Shown here: positions 33,452 to 42,683 of the stretch, in pieces
Numbering within the stretch: position 1 is the first letter of the stretch
How the letters are laid out: every line of letters begins with the position of its first letter
Assembly (NCBI RefSeq): GCF_000577275.2
Contig: NZ_HG916855.1
Location: 1,736,001 to 1,800,000 of the forward strand
DNA length: 64,000 nucleotides
From: Rhizobium favelukesii
Lineage (GTDB): Bacteria; Pseudomonadota; Alphaproteobacteria; Rhizobiales; Rhizobiaceae
Reading direction: 5' to 3'
Translations under genes and position numbers: made by a program
Notes under the pieces: model-generated
Database searches by the model: none
Seen by the model: the letters and a program-made list of their open reading frames with translations, nothing else
What the model was told of the DNA's origin: nothing

Positions 33452-34437
33452 CGCTGACGACCGCAACGGATAAGCGTGCGAAGCGACACGTTCTGTGCGT
33501 TGGAGCCGCTGTTCTCGATACGCTCTTCAGGGTCCGCACCATGCCTACCGGACAGGGCAAAGTTCTACCATATGACATGCTGCAGATCGCAGAAGGTATG
33601 GCCTCGAGTGCTGCTTTTGCGGTCACAAAGCTTGGTGGGGACGCCAGCCTCTGGAGTGCGGTCGGAGACGACCAAACCGGCGAGCGCATCATCGGCGACC
33701 TGGCAGAAAGCGGCATAGACACCCGCGGCATGCGGCGCGTGGCGGGTGCCCGCTCGGCCATATCGACGATCCTAATCGACGATGCGGGCGAACGCCTGAT
33801 CATCCCCTTCTACGACCCGCGTCTGCATCAGCTCGTCCAATCGGTCACAGCGGACGATATCGCGCCATTCGACGCGGTTTTGGTCGATGTGCGCTGGCCA
33901 TCACTTGCACTGCAGACACTGCTCGCTGCCCGGGAAGCGAAGTTGCCGGCCATCCTTGATGGTGACGTGGCGGCTGAGGGGGTGATCGAGATGTTGGCAC
34001 CGGCGGCAAGCCATATTGTTTTTTCGCAGCCGGCTGCTGAACGTCTGGCAGGAACGGCCCAGCCCCCATCGATGGTTCGCCGACTGAAGGAGCGTTTCAG
34101 CCATGCCTTCGTTAGCGTGACATTCGGAGAAAAAGGCTCATACTGGTTCGATGACGACAGCGGTCGCATTCGCCATCTCGAAGCACCGAGCATCACGGCC
34201 ACGGATACGCTGGCGGCAGGCGACATCTTCCATGGAACCTTCGCGCTCGCGCTGTCCGAGGGCATGGCGATCGAGGATGTGATGCGCGCCTCGTCGATGG
34301 CGGCGGCAATTAAATGCCAGACATTCGGAGGCCGCATCGGCGCGCCGGCTCGCGCAGAGCTTGATGAAGCTCTGATGAGTTGGCCAGCCAAGGCCGTCGA
34401 TATCACCGCGCGAAACGCGCCGGCGCAGGCCCTTTGA
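33448..34437 (+). CDS. PfkB-family carbohydrate kinase
   Basis: A 329-residue kinase starting at GTG 33448, overlapping the permease stop. The N-terminal substrate part has DMLQIAEGMASSAAFAVTKL, then GGDASLWSAVGDDQTGERI. The C-terminal ATP/catalytic motif ITATDTLAAGDIFHGTFALA is the PfkB signature 2 with Ala replacing the usual first Gly of DTxGAGD (DTLAAGD), while the catalytic Asp remains. It probably phosphorylates the imported compound or a 2-keto-3-deoxy intermediate handled by the aldolase at 28738. The exact substrate is not readable. Confidence 0.9.
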   Translation: MTLTTATDKRAKRHVLCVGAAVLDTLFRVRTMPTGQGKVLPYDMLQIAEGMASSAAFAVTKLGGDASLWSAVGDDQTGERIIGDLAESGIDTRGMRRVAGARSAISTILIDDAGERLIIPFYDPRLHQLVQSVTADDIAPFDAVLVDVRWPSLALQTLLAAREAKLPAILDGDVAAEGVIEMLAPAASHIVFSQPAAERLAGTAQPPSMVRRLKERFSHAFVSVTFGEKGSYWFDDDSGRIRHLEAPSITATDTLAAGDIFHGTFALALSEGMAIEDVMRASSMAAAIKCQTFGGRIGAPARAELDEALMSWPAKAVDITARNAPAQAL

Positions 34438-34440
34438 ACG

Positions 34441-35400
34441 TCAAGCTGCCTTCGAGATCGTCATGGAGCAGCCGGACGCCTTGAGCGCGGCTTCGACGAC
34501 GTCAACGAAAAGCTTGCGGAACCATAACGAGCGACCGTCCGCCCGATCGACGCGGCGGTACAGCATCGTAACAGGATCGGCGGGAAGATCGATCGGCGGC
34601 GCCGAGATCTCCAGCCCGTGCAACTGCGCGATGCAGCGAGCGATCGATTCCGGAATGGTCGCGATTGCCGGCATCGCTCTCAGCGCCGGTGGCAGCGCTG
34701 AAAAGCGCGGTACGGTGGCCACGACCTGTCGGCGCAGACCGGCCTTGGCAAGGACTGTGTCGACATTTGTCGCACTGTTGCCCTCAAAGGACACGGTGAC
34801 ATGCGCGGCATTGACGAAGTCTTCCAAGGTCAGCGGCGCTTTGCGCTTCAGCTGGGCGGGGTCATAGACGCAGACCGAACACTGGCTGAAGAGCGGCGCC
34901 CGGACATGCCAGGACGCCGGTTCCTCGTGGACCGCGACGCTGAAATCATAAGCACCGTCGTCGAGCATGCGGGCAGCATCACGCTTGTCGGCGGCGACCC
35001 CGATCAGACGTGCACCCGGGGACAGTGCACGCAGACGCGCCACCAGCGGCCCGAAGAACGCCGATTCCAGATTGTCGCACATGCCGATCCTGAACTCGCC
35101 CTGCCAGATCTTTGGATCGAAGGCGGCCGGCGGCCGAATGGCGCGCTCGATGCCCGATAGCGCATCCTCAATCGCCGGGGCGATTGCAAGCGCGCGTGGG
35201 GTCGGCTGCAGGCCGCGCCCGACCCGCACGAACAGCTCGTCGTCGAGCGTCTCGCGCAGCCGCTTTAGCGCCGCCGACAAGCCTGGCTGGCCAAGCAGAA
35301 GCCGCTCGGCAGCACGAGAGACATTGCGCTCCTGCATCAGCACCGAGAAGGCAAGCAGCAGGTTGAGGTCTATCTTTCTGAGGATCGTGTCATTTATCAT
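34441..35400 (-). CDS. LysR-family transcriptional regulator (divergent from MFS gene)
   Basis: A 319-residue NodD/NahR-like LysR protein. The helix-turn-helix reads ERNVSRAAERLLLGQPGLSA, then ALKRLRETLDDELFVRVGRG. The effector domain starts at FRIGMCDNLESAFFGPLVAR. It is transcribed away from the MFS gene at 35521 across 120 bases, the usual geometry for a LysR regulator and its target. It is convergent with the PfkB kinase, ending 3 bases from it. Confidence 0.92.
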   Translation of the reverse strand: MINDTILRKIDLNLLLAFSVLMQERNVSRAAERLLLGQPGLSAALKRLRETLDDELFVRVGRGLQPTPRALAIAPAIEDALSGIERAIRPPAAFDPKIWQGEFRIGMCDNLESAFFGPLVARLRALSPGARLIGVAADKRDAARMLDDGAYDFSVAVHEEPASWHVRAPLFSQCSVCVYDPAQLKRKAPLTLEDFVNAAHVTVSFEGNSATNVDTVLAKAGLRRQVVATVPRFSALPPALRAMPAIATIPESIARCIAQLHGLEISAPPIDLPADPVTMLYRRVDRADGRSLWFRKLFVDVVEAALKASGCSMTISKAA

Positions 35401-35404
35401 TATC

Positions 35405-35426
35405 AGTAATACCTGCCATGGTTACT
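35405..35426. promoter_or_regulatory. Candidate LysR site between regulator and MFS gene
   Basis: AGTAA and TTACT face each other over 12 bases (35405-35409 and 35422-35426), only 5 bases from the LysR start codon. The arrangement resembles an interrupted LysR box that would autorepress and activate the divergent MFS gene. The symmetry is short, so this is tentative. Confidence 0.3.
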
Positions 35427-35520
35427 ATCAATTTGCAATAGGTTCGGGAGGTGTACATTTTCTCGTTCCCTGACGCTCAAAGCTTCCTCCCGGGGCGTCG
35501 GCAGAAAGGAACGATCACTC

Positions 35521-36921
35521 ATGACCATTTCGAGATCTCAAGGCGGAGCCGGCCTGGCATTGCTGTTGCTCTGCGCTGCCAACTTTCTTGATGCAATGGA
35601 TGTGTCCACGATTGGCGTCGCGCTTCCGGCGATACAGGCCGAGCTTGGCATGAAGGCTACGTCCCTTCAGTGGGCCGTCAGCGCCTATGTGCTTGGCTAT
35701 GGCGGTTTCCTGTTGCTGGGCGGGCGCGTCGCGGACGCTTTCGGCCACCGTCGCGTCTTCCTCTGGTCGCTCGCCATTTTCGCTGCCGCCAGCATCGCCG
35801 GCGGCTTTGTCGATAGCGGCCCGACGCTGATCGCCGCACGCCTGATAAAGGGCATCGCCGCTGCGTTTACGGCACCCGCTGCCCTTGCCCTCCTTCTGTC
35901 GGTGTTCGGCGAAGGATCGGCGCGGGCCAAAGCGCTTGGGGTATTTGCCTCGACTGGCGCGACCGGCTTTGTCCTTGGCATGGTGCTGGGTGGTGCCGCG
36001 ACGGTCTTCAGCTGGCGGGCAACTCTTGTCATGGGTGCGCCGGTCGCAATTATCGCACTGGCGATTGCTCCTTTCGTGCTGCCGGCAGACCAGCAGCGCA
36101 GCGGGCCGCGGGCCAAGTTCGACTGGGCTGGCGCGATGACAATCACGCCGGGACTCTTGCTCTTCGTCTTTGGCATCACCAATGCTGCGGCCGATGGCTG
36201 GCAGGCGGTGCCGACCTGGGGCGCGCTCGTGGCGGCTGCCGTTTTGATCGGCCTCTTTCTCATCGTCGAATCCCGTCACGCTGATCCGATGGTGCCGCTT
36301 GCGATATTCCGGCGGGCAAAGCTCTCCCACGCCAATGCCATTGCTGCGCTGTTCCAGGGCGTCTATGTCGGCTTCCAGTTCATCGCGACGCTCTTTTATC
36401 AGACAGTCGTTGGCTGGTCGGCCTTCGCGACCGGGTTCTCCTTTGCCTTCGGCGGCGTCTGCGTCATGTTCCTGGCGCCACGTTTTGCGACGATCGCGCA
36501 AAATCGTGGCACGACCGGGCTGATGACGCTTGGCGTAGCACTACAGGCGCTCAGCTACATCTTCTGGATCCTGAGCGTTAGCCACATCGACCCTGTCTGG
36601 CTGGTCGCCCTGTCACAGCTCCCGCTCGGTGTCGGCTACGCCATGACCTACCCCTCCGTGCAGGTTGCGGCACTCTCCGACGTTGGCGAGGATCAGTCCG
36701 GGCTCGCATCGGGGCTATTGTTTGCCTCCTTCCAGATCGGTGGCGGCATTGTGCTTGCGGCAGCCTCAGCCATATTCGGTGCGGCTTCCGGCTTCGGCTG
36801 GGATCCGTATTTCGCCGGCATCACGTTTGTCGCGGTCCTTGCGGTCCTCGTCACGCTTGCGGCCGCACTCGGTCCGAGAGCCTCTGTCGTTGACCGGAAC
36901 ATCTATCAGGCGGCGGAATAG
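35521..36921 (+). CDS. MFS transporter (DHA2-like drug/proton antiporter type)
   Basis: A 466-residue inner-membrane transporter with hydrophobic segments along its whole length, consistent with a 12-14 span MFS protein. The early motif D-x-x-x-x-x-ALP appears in NFLDAMDVSTIGVALPAIQA, motif A in GGRVADAFGHRRVFLWSLA, and motif C-like GVFASTGATGFVLGMVLGG is typical of exporters. It is probably an efflux pump for a small toxic compound, controlled by the divergent LysR protein. The substrate is not determined. Confidence 0.9.
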   Translation: MTISRSQGGAGLALLLLCAANFLDAMDVSTIGVALPAIQAELGMKATSLQWAVSAYVLGYGGFLLLGGRVADAFGHRRVFLWSLAIFAAASIAGGFVDSGPTLIAARLIKGIAAAFTAPAALALLLSVFGEGSARAKALGVFASTGATGFVLGMVLGGAATVFSWRATLVMGAPVAIIALAIAPFVLPADQQRSGPRAKFDWAGAMTITPGLLLFVFGITNAAADGWQAVPTWGALVAAAVLIGLFLIVESRHADPMVPLAIFRRAKLSHANAIAALFQGVYVGFQFIATLFYQTVVGWSAFATGFSFAFGGVCVMFLAPRFATIAQNRGTTGLMTLGVALQALSYIFWILSVSHIDPVWLVALSQLPLGVGYAMTYPSVQVAALSDVGEDQSGLASGLLFASFQIGGGIVLAAASAIFGAASGFGWDPYFAGITFVAVLAVLVTLAAALGPRASVVDRNIYQAAE

Positions 36922-37021
36922 CCGGGACCTGCTTTCGCGCCGACATCGCCGGCCACATCCGGCCATGTCCATTTTATGGATGACAGTCGCCGGCTTCTCT
37001 GCGACAAGAAGGCGATGAGAG

Positions 37022-37094
37022 ACAGGGGCGCCCTCCGTTTGGAGGGCTGAGAAGCACCCTTTGAACCTGAACTGGATAATGCCGGCGGAGGGAG
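37022..37094 (+). promoter_or_regulatory. TPP riboswitch (THI element)
   Basis: The conserved parts are all present in order: the opening stem GGGGCGCC, the CTGAGA motif in GGAGGGCTGAGAAGCACC, then CCTTTGAACCTGAACTGGAT and AATGCCGGCGGAGGGAG. This is the thiamine-pyrophosphate-sensing aptamer. It lies 65 bases upstream of thiM and should shut off thiM-thiE-thiD when TPP is abundant. Confidence 0.96.
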
Positions 37095-37159
37095 TCGCTC
37101 GGGACTGTCGGCTTCCCGCGTCTGTCCCTGCGCCTTTCTCCCCGGTCGAAAGGCACACC

Positions 37160-37963
37160 ATGCAAGATCAGACTTCGCCGGGAACGCTGCTGGGCGAATT
37201 GCGCGCCCAGCCACCGCTCGTCCACTGCATCACGAATTTCGTTGCCATGAACATCGCAGCCAATGTGCTTCTGGCAGCTGGCGCTTCGCCGGCCATGGTG
37301 CATGCGGAAGAAGAGGCTGGCGAATTTGCCGCGATCGCCGGCGCCTTGACGATCAACATCGGCACACTCTCGTCAGCATGGCTGCGCGGCATGCAGGCCG
37401 CCGCCATCGCAGCCGGCCGGGCCGGCAAACCCTTTGTTCTCGATCCGGTCGCCCACTACGCCACCGGTTTTCGTCGTGCGGCGGTGGACCGGCTGCTGGA
37501 ACTCGGCCCCACCGTCATTCGCGGTAACGCCTCCGAAATCATCGCGCTTGCCGGCGGGGCGAGCCGTGGTCAGGGCGTGGATAGCCGCGATCACGTCGAG
37601 CAGGCTGAGGACGCTGCCCGGCTACTAGCCAGGGAACACGGAGCGACAATTGCAGTAACCGGCGCTGTCGATTTCGTCACCGATGGCGACCGGGCGGCGC
37701 GTATCGAGGGTGGCTCGGCGTTGATGCCTCAGGTCACGGCGCTTGGCTGCTCGCTGACCTGCCTTATTGGCGCATTTTCGGCTATTCGGCCCGGCGCACC
37801 ATTCGAGGCAACGGTTGCAGCCCTTGCTACCTTCTCTGTTGCCGGCGAAATGGCAGCCAGCAAGGCGGATGGCCCAGGTTCGTTTTCCTGGTGTTTCCTC
37901 GATGCACTTGCTGCGCTTGACGCTGCTACGCTCGATCGCGATGCCAGGGTGCGCGCCGCATGA
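37160..37963 (+). CDS. thiM: Hydroxyethylthiazole kinase
   Basis: A 267-residue kinase that phosphorylates 4-methyl-5-(2-hydroxyethyl)thiazole for thiamine salvage. Recognisable parts are PLVHCITNFVAMNIAANVLL, SPAMVHAEEEAGEF, LTINIGTLSSAWL, GKPFVLDPVAHYAT and GNASEIIALAGG. The active-site loop reads VTALGCSLTCLIGAFSA, where the family more often has GTGC; the Cys remains. The first ATG after the TPP riboswitch is used. The TGA overlaps the thiE ATG (ATGA). Together with ThiE and ThiD it rebuilds thiamine phosphate from salvaged thiazole and pyrimidine. Confidence 0.96.
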   Translation: MQDQTSPGTLLGELRAQPPLVHCITNFVAMNIAANVLLAAGASPAMVHAEEEAGEFAAIAGALTINIGTLSSAWLRGMQAAAIAAGRAGKPFVLDPVAHYATGFRRAAVDRLLELGPTVIRGNASEIIALAGGASRGQGVDSRDHVEQAEDAARLLAREHGATIAVTGAVDFVTDGDRAARIEGGSALMPQVTALGCSLTCLIGAFSAIRPGAPFEATVAALATFSVAGEMAASKADGPGSFSWCFLDALAALDAATLDRDARVRAA

Positions 37964-38595
37964 GAAACCTCGATCTTTCTCTTTACCTCGTCCTCGATCC
38001 GGGCCTTTGCGCCACCCTCGGCATGGTGGAGACCGCGCGCGCGGCGGTCGCCGGGGGAGCAACCGTGGTGCAGCTGCGCGACAAGCATGCGGATACCGCA
38101 CGGATGATCGAGACTGGGCGGGCACTGAAGGTGGCATTGTCTGGCACCGGCGCTGTGCTCATCGTCAATGACGACGTGGAGGCGGCTATCGCGATTGGCG
38201 CCGATGGGCTGCATATTGGCCAGGACGACATCGATGCGATCACGGCGCGGCAATTGATTGGCCCGGACATGATCCTCGGCCTCTCGGCCGAAACGGCGGC
38301 GCTGGCGGCAGCAATCGATCCCGCGGCTGTCGACTATGCTGGATTGGGGCCGGTTTTTGCGACAGCGACGAAGCCTGACCACAAACCCGCGCTGGGCTTT
38401 GAAGGGCTTTCCCGCCTCGTCAAGGTTTGTCCCGTACCGGTCGTCGCCATAGGTGGCCTGAAATCCGCCCACGTCGGTGACGTGCTTGCCGCCGGGGCCG
38501 ATGGGCTTGCGGTTGTCTCGGCGATTTGCGGGACGCCCGATCCACAGCTTGCGGCACGAGAGATCGCCGAGAACATGATAAAGGCAAGAACATGA
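37960..38595 (+). CDS. thiE: Thiamine-phosphate synthase
   Basis: A 211-residue TIM-barrel enzyme joining thiazole phosphate and HMP diphosphate. Family motifs include TVVQLRDKHADTARMI, the nucleotide-binding INDD-like LIVNDDVEAAIAIGADGLHI, DYAGLGPVFATATKPDH and the VAIGGLKSAHV loop near the phosphate site. It overlaps thiM at its start and thiD at its end, so translation of the three genes is coupled. It is regulated through the TPP riboswitch at 37022. Confidence 0.96.
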   Translation: MRNLDLSLYLVLDPGLCATLGMVETARAAVAGGATVVQLRDKHADTARMIETGRALKVALSGTGAVLIVNDDVEAAIAIGADGLHIGQDDIDAITARQLIGPDMILGLSAETAALAAAIDPAAVDYAGLGPVFATATKPDHKPALGFEGLSRLVKVCPVPVVAIGGLKSAHVGDVLAAGADGLAVVSAICGTPDPQLAAREIAENMIKART

Positions 38596-39404
38596 TCCGA
38601 AATGTGCTGTCCATTGCAGGCTCCGATCCCTCCGGCGGGGCCGGTATCCAGGCCGATCTCAAGGCATTTTCCGCGCGCGGCGTCTATGGCATGGCAGTGA
38701 TGACGGCGCTGACCGCCCAGAACACGCAAGGCGTTTGCGGCGTCCATCTGGTCCCTGCTGCCTTCGTTGCGGATCAGATTGCGGCGGTTCTTGCCGACGT
38801 GCGGGTCGACGCCATCAAAATCGGCATGATTGCGACGGCCGAGATCGCCGACGCCGTCGCCGATGCGCTTGTGCCCCACCAGGGTATCCCGATCGTTCTC
38901 GACCCCGTCATGGTCGCCAAGGGCGGAGCTGCCCTCCTCGACCCCTCCGCTGTCGACGTTCTGATCAAGCGTCTGTCGCCGCTTGCAACCTTGCTGACGC
39001 CAAACCTGCCGGAAGCGGCTGCACTGCTTCATGTCTATGCCGCCGCCACACGCAGCGACATGGCCGAGCAGGCAGACAGTCTTCGCCAACTCGGCCCGGA
39101 GGCTGTCCTCGTCAAGGGCGGACATCTGGCCGGCGACGAAAGCCCGGATGTGCTCTCGACAGCCTCCGGGCCGACATGGTTTGAGGCAAAACGCATTCCG
39201 ACCGCAAACACGCATGGCACCGGCTGCACCCTTTCCAGCGCGCTGGCCGCGGAACTGGCGAAAGGAGCATCAGTTCACGAGGCGGTCACGCGTGCCAAGG
39301 CCTACCTTGCTGGCGCCGTCGGCCATGCCGACGGGCTGAGCGTCGGGTCTGGCCACGGACCCGTGCACCACTTTCACGCACTGTGGTCGGCGGCGTCGGC
39401 ATAG
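38592..39404 (+). CDS. thiD: Hydroxymethylpyrimidine (phosphate) kinase
   Basis: A 270-residue ribokinase-superfamily enzyme that phosphorylates HMP and HMP phosphate. Family motifs are SIAGSDPSGGAGIQADLKAF at the start, VTALTAQNTQGV-type strand and DAIKIGMIATAEI, and the anion-hole region NTHGTGCTLSSALAAELAKG near the end. I chose ATG 38592, which overlaps the thiE stop (ATGA). The operon holds only salvage and joining steps; the de novo thiC/thiG genes are not in this window. Confidence 0.96.
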   Translation: MIRNVLSIAGSDPSGGAGIQADLKAFSARGVYGMAVMTALTAQNTQGVCGVHLVPAAFVADQIAAVLADVRVDAIKIGMIATAEIADAVADALVPHQGIPIVLDPVMVAKGGAALLDPSAVDVLIKRLSPLATLLTPNLPEAAALLHVYAAATRSDMAEQADSLRQLGPEAVLVKGGHLAGDESPDVLSTASGPTWFEAKRIPTANTHGTGCTLSSALAAELAKGASVHEAVTRAKAYLAGAVGHADGLSVGSGHGPVHHFHALWSAASA

Positions 39405-39475
39405 CACGAACGATCAGCCTGCCGACCCAGTAGCCAAAGGGGCGCCGGGACGACGCGCCATCGTTCCACGCCCGA

Positions 39476-40324
39476 TCAGGATTTGACAGCACCAGCAGTC
39501 AGGCCTGCGATGATGTGCTTTTGTGCCAGGAAGAAGACGATGATCGTCGGCATGATTGTCAGCGTGATGAAGGCGAGCACCAGCTGCCAGGCGGTGCCGA
39601 ACTCACCGCGATAGACCATGATGCCAAGCGGCCATGGGTACATCGTCTCAGAATTCAGCATGATCAGCGGCAGGATGTAGCTGTTCCAGCTGCCGACGAA
39701 GGAGATGATGCTGACAGTTGCGATGATCGGCCGCGAGAGCGGCAGCGAGATATGCCAGAAGAAGCGGATGTAGCCACAGCCGTCGACGATTGCTGCCTGG
39801 AACAATTCTTCCGGAAGGTTGCGAAAATAGTTCCGGAACAGAAGTATGCTCATGCCCAGGCCGAAGGAGACTTGCGGCAGGACAACGCCCCAGTAGGAAT
39901 TCAACAGGCCGAGGTCACGGATCCGGATGAACAGGGGCAGGATGGCGGTCGCAGCCGGAAACATCAGGCCGATCAGGAAGTAATTGAGCAGGAAACCCGC
40001 GCCGAAGAACTTCACATGCGCGAAGGTAAAGGCGGCCATGGCCGAGACCGAAACCGTCAAACAGACCGTTAGCGTGGCGATGATCAGCGAATTCATCATT
40101 TGCCGCCAGTAGCGGTCCCCAAAGAGAATGTCGGTATAGTTTTCCGGATGCCATGCGACCGGTAGCCCGAAGGGGTTGGTGCGTAGGTCGCCGAGATCCT
40201 TGAAGCCGCCAAGCGCCGTCGTCAGCAGCGGCACCAGTACGATCGCTGCGATGATCGTCAGCGAGACATATAGATAGATCTTCGTGCCGGTCGCGATCCG
40301 GGCGGATGAGGCCATGTCAGTCAT
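39476..40324 (-). CDS. Sugar ABC transporter permease (MalG/UgpE type)
   Basis: A 282-residue inner-membrane permease. The first span is YLYVSLTIIAAIVLVPLLTT, the coupling loop is LPEELFQAAIVDGCGYIRFF, and it ends with the standard AQKHIIAGLTAGAVKS. Its ATG (40324) overlaps the end of the upstream permease; a start at 40315 is equally possible. It is last in the minus-strand importer operon, which has no ATPase gene. Confidence 0.92.
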   Translation of the reverse strand: MTDMASSARIATGTKIYLYVSLTIIAAIVLVPLLTTALGGFKDLGDLRTNPFGLPVAWHPENYTDILFGDRYWRQMMNSLIIATLTVCLTVSVSAMAAFTFAHVKFFGAGFLLNYFLIGLMFPAATAILPLFIRIRDLGLLNSYWGVVLPQVSFGLGMSILLFRNYFRNLPEELFQAAIVDGCGYIRFFWHISLPLSRPIIATVSIISFVGSWNSYILPLIMLNSETMYPWPLGIMVYRGEFGTAWQLVLAFITLTIMPTIIVFFLAQKHIIAGLTAGAVKS

Positions 40325-41255
40325 TGCGCATGAATATCCGTTTGTAGCCGAAGGCAAGCGTCACGCAGATGACGAACAGGACGACGCCCACGGCACTGCC
40401 GAGGCCGACCTGCATGCGCGTGACGCCAAAGTTGAAAAGGAAGGTGACCATGGTCTGCGTCGCGTTGAACGGCCCGCCGCCCGTCAGCGGCATGATGAGG
40501 TCGAAGAGCTGCAGCGAGCCGACGACAGCAAAGAAGACGGACAGGCGAACGGTCGAGCCGAGAAGCGGCAGCGTGATGTAACGGAACCGCTGCCAGCCGC
40601 TGGCGCCGTCGATTTCTGCGGCTTCCAGCACGCTTTTGTCGAGCGACTGCAGCCCCGCAATGAAGAGCATCATGTGGAACCCAAAATACTTCCAGACGAC
40701 AACTGCCAGCACCGCATAGATCGCCAGGTCCTTGTCTGCCAGCACATAGGGTGTCTCGACGCCGATGAGGTGGGCGGCCGAGGCAAACAGGCCATAGTCG
40801 CCATCGTAGACGAAGCGCCAGATGAGACCGGCTGCGACCTCCGCCAAGACGTAGGGCAGGAAGAAGATTAAGCGGAAGATGACCACGCCAGCGATCCGGT
40901 GCGCCAGCATCATCGCCAGCCAAATGGCGAGCGGAATCTGGATCAGGATTGAAATGACGATGATCAGGGCATTGTTCTTCAACGCCGTCAGGAAGGCGCT
41001 GTTCTTGAATAGTACCTCGAAATTCCTCATTCCCACGAACTGCGTCGGCAATCCGTAACCGTCCCATTTGTAGAGACTGTACCATGCCGCCTCCCCCATG
41101 GGCAGGATCACGAAAATCGTAAACAGCAGCAGCGCTGGCGGCAGAAACAGAAGCAGGACCGGCAGGCGCCGCGCCAGGCTCGGATCTTTGCTGCGCACCG
41201 ACGATCTGACAGCCGAGCGAGGTCGGATGGCGCCCGTTACGCTGATAGTGGTCAT
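40317..41255 (-). CDS. Sugar ABC transporter permease (MalF/UgpA type)
   Basis: A 312-residue inner-membrane permease. The first span is LLLFLPPALLLFTIFVILPM, the coupling loop is DKSVLEAAEIDGASGWQRFR, and LQLFDLIMPLTGGGPFNATQ is diagnostic of this subunit class. It lies between the binding-protein gene and the second permease, with which it forms the channel of the importer at 39.5-42.6 kb. Confidence 0.92.
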   Translation of the reverse strand: MTTISVTGAIRPRSAVRSSVRSKDPSLARRLPVLLLFLPPALLLFTIFVILPMGEAAWYSLYKWDGYGLPTQFVGMRNFEVLFKNSAFLTALKNNALIIVISILIQIPLAIWLAMMLAHRIAGVVIFRLIFFLPYVLAEVAAGLIWRFVYDGDYGLFASAAHLIGVETPYVLADKDLAIYAVLAVVVWKYFGFHMMLFIAGLQSLDKSVLEAAEIDGASGWQRFRYITLPLLGSTVRLSVFFAVVGSLQLFDLIMPLTGGGPFNATQTMVTFLFNFGVTRMQVGLGSAVGVVLFVICVTLAFGYKRIFMRND

Positions 41256-41324
41256 AAAGGCCGGTCCCTCTTACGTCACACGGAAGCGCGGCGCGAGTGA
41301 TGCGTCGCGCCGCAATCGTCTTGT

Positions 41325-42635
41325 TCAGAGCTGATCCTGCTCAAAAGCTTCCTGGATCTGCTGAGCCCCATCGGATGGGCTCATCTGTCCCGACACGATG
41401 GCAACGGAGACATCGTTGACCACGCGGCCGACGGACGGACCGAGATCCTGATCAAAGAAGTTCTGGTGCCATGTCGAGTGCGCCAGCTGTTCAGCAGCCT
41501 GATGCATCAGCGGATTGGTGACCCCATCCTCAGCACCGACGGCGACCGGAATGAGCATGCCGGCCTTGGCCATTTCGCGCTCGTTTTCGGCGTTCGTCAG
41601 GTAGGCGAGGAAATCAAGCGTTTCAGGCGGAGCCGTCTTCGTCACTGCCCAACCGTTCAGCCCACCGAGCGTGTCGGTGACGGCACCGGCACCGCCCGAG
41701 ACGGCCGGAAAGGCGAAGCGACCGATATTGTCAGGGTCGACGCCCTTGCCGTCGCCGGAGTTGGTCCGCTGGTTGGCGGCGGTGTTCTCGAAGCCGAGGA
41801 TCATCGCCGCCTTGCCGTCACCGAAAACGCCAAGCGCCTGCGGCCAGGTCGCGCCGAGATATCCGGGCTGGAAGGGTTGCAGTTTGCCGAGCTCGGCGAG
41901 CTGTTCGCCGGCCTTGATGATGGCCGGATCGTTGAAGCCCTCGCCCTGCCCGTTCTTGGCGGCGTCGAAAACCTTCTGACCGCCGTCGCGCATGACGAGA
42001 TAGCTCCAGTAGAAGTGGATCGGCCATTTTTCGCCGCCACCGCCGGCAATCGGCACGATGCCGGCATCCTTGAGCTTCTTGACCGCGCCGAGATAGTCGT
42101 CCCAGGACTTGATGGATGCCGCGTCGACACCCGCCTTTGCAAACATCTGCTTGTTGTAGAAGAAGGAAACCGTACCCATCTTGTAGGGGACGGCACCAAT
42201 CTTGCCATCGAAGGTCAAGCCGTTGACGGACGCCGGATTGTAGCTCTTCAGCCAGGCGCCGTCCTTGGCATTCATAGCCTCGGTCAGGTCCATCAGCGTG
42301 CCTGTGGCAAGTTGCTGCTTCAACACCCCACCGCCCCAGCTGAAAAACAGGTCCGGCGCATCACTCGATTGCAGCAGCGTCGGAAGCTTCGCTTTGAAGG
42401 CCTCGTTTTCCAGGAACTGCATTTCGATCTTTACGCCGGGATGCTCGGCCTCGTACTTGGCTGCGATCTTCTTCCAGACCGCCAGATAGTTCGGGTCGAT
42501 TTCAAGATGCAGCCACTTGACGGTCGTGTCGGCTGCAGCACTTCCCGCAGCGATCAGGAGTGCCAGCCCCGTGGCTGCCGAGCGGGCAATGAAACGGTTG
42601 CGAAATAGGGCCTTGGCCCTCATATGATCAAACAT
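41325..42635 (-). CDS. Sugar ABC transporter substrate-binding protein (family 1)
   Basis: A 436-residue binding protein. A basic N-terminus and hydrophobic segment (ARSAATGLALLIAAGSAAA) form a Sec signal. The mature protein has KIAAKYEAEHPGVKIEMQFL, APDLFFSWGGGVLKQQLATG and the KAAMILGFENTAANQR region of family-1 proteins. I chose ATG 42635 because GGAGGAGACATC precedes it. It is divergent from the ROK regulator, with a matched pair of operator-like repeats between them. The ligand is probably a sugar or sugar derivative processed by the Gfo/Idh and ThuA-like proteins. Confidence 0.92.
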   Translation of the reverse strand: MFDHMRAKALFRNRFIARSAATGLALLIAAGSAAADTTVKWLHLEIDPNYLAVWKKIAAKYEAEHPGVKIEMQFLENEAFKAKLPTLLQSSDAPDLFFSWGGGVLKQQLATGTLMDLTEAMNAKDGAWLKSYNPASVNGLTFDGKIGAVPYKMGTVSFFYNKQMFAKAGVDAASIKSWDDYLGAVKKLKDAGIVPIAGGGGEKWPIHFYWSYLVMRDGGQKVFDAAKNGQGEGFNDPAIIKAGEQLAELGKLQPFQPGYLGATWPQALGVFGDGKAAMILGFENTAANQRTNSGDGKGVDPDNIGRFAFPAVSGGAGAVTDTLGGLNGWAVTKTAPPETLDFLAYLTNAENEREMAKAGMLIPVAVGAEDGVTNPLMHQAAEQLAHSTWHQNFFDQDLGPSVGRVVNDVSVAIVSGQMSPSDGAQQIQEAFEQDQL

Positions 42636-42683
42636 GATGTCTCCTCCAAGAAGGGCAAAAATCGTCCTCTTCAATTTTTCCCT

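Noticed and set aside
41466..42608. Open frame of 380 codons on the plus strand
   Set aside because: Antisense to the sugar-binding protein at 41325-42635.
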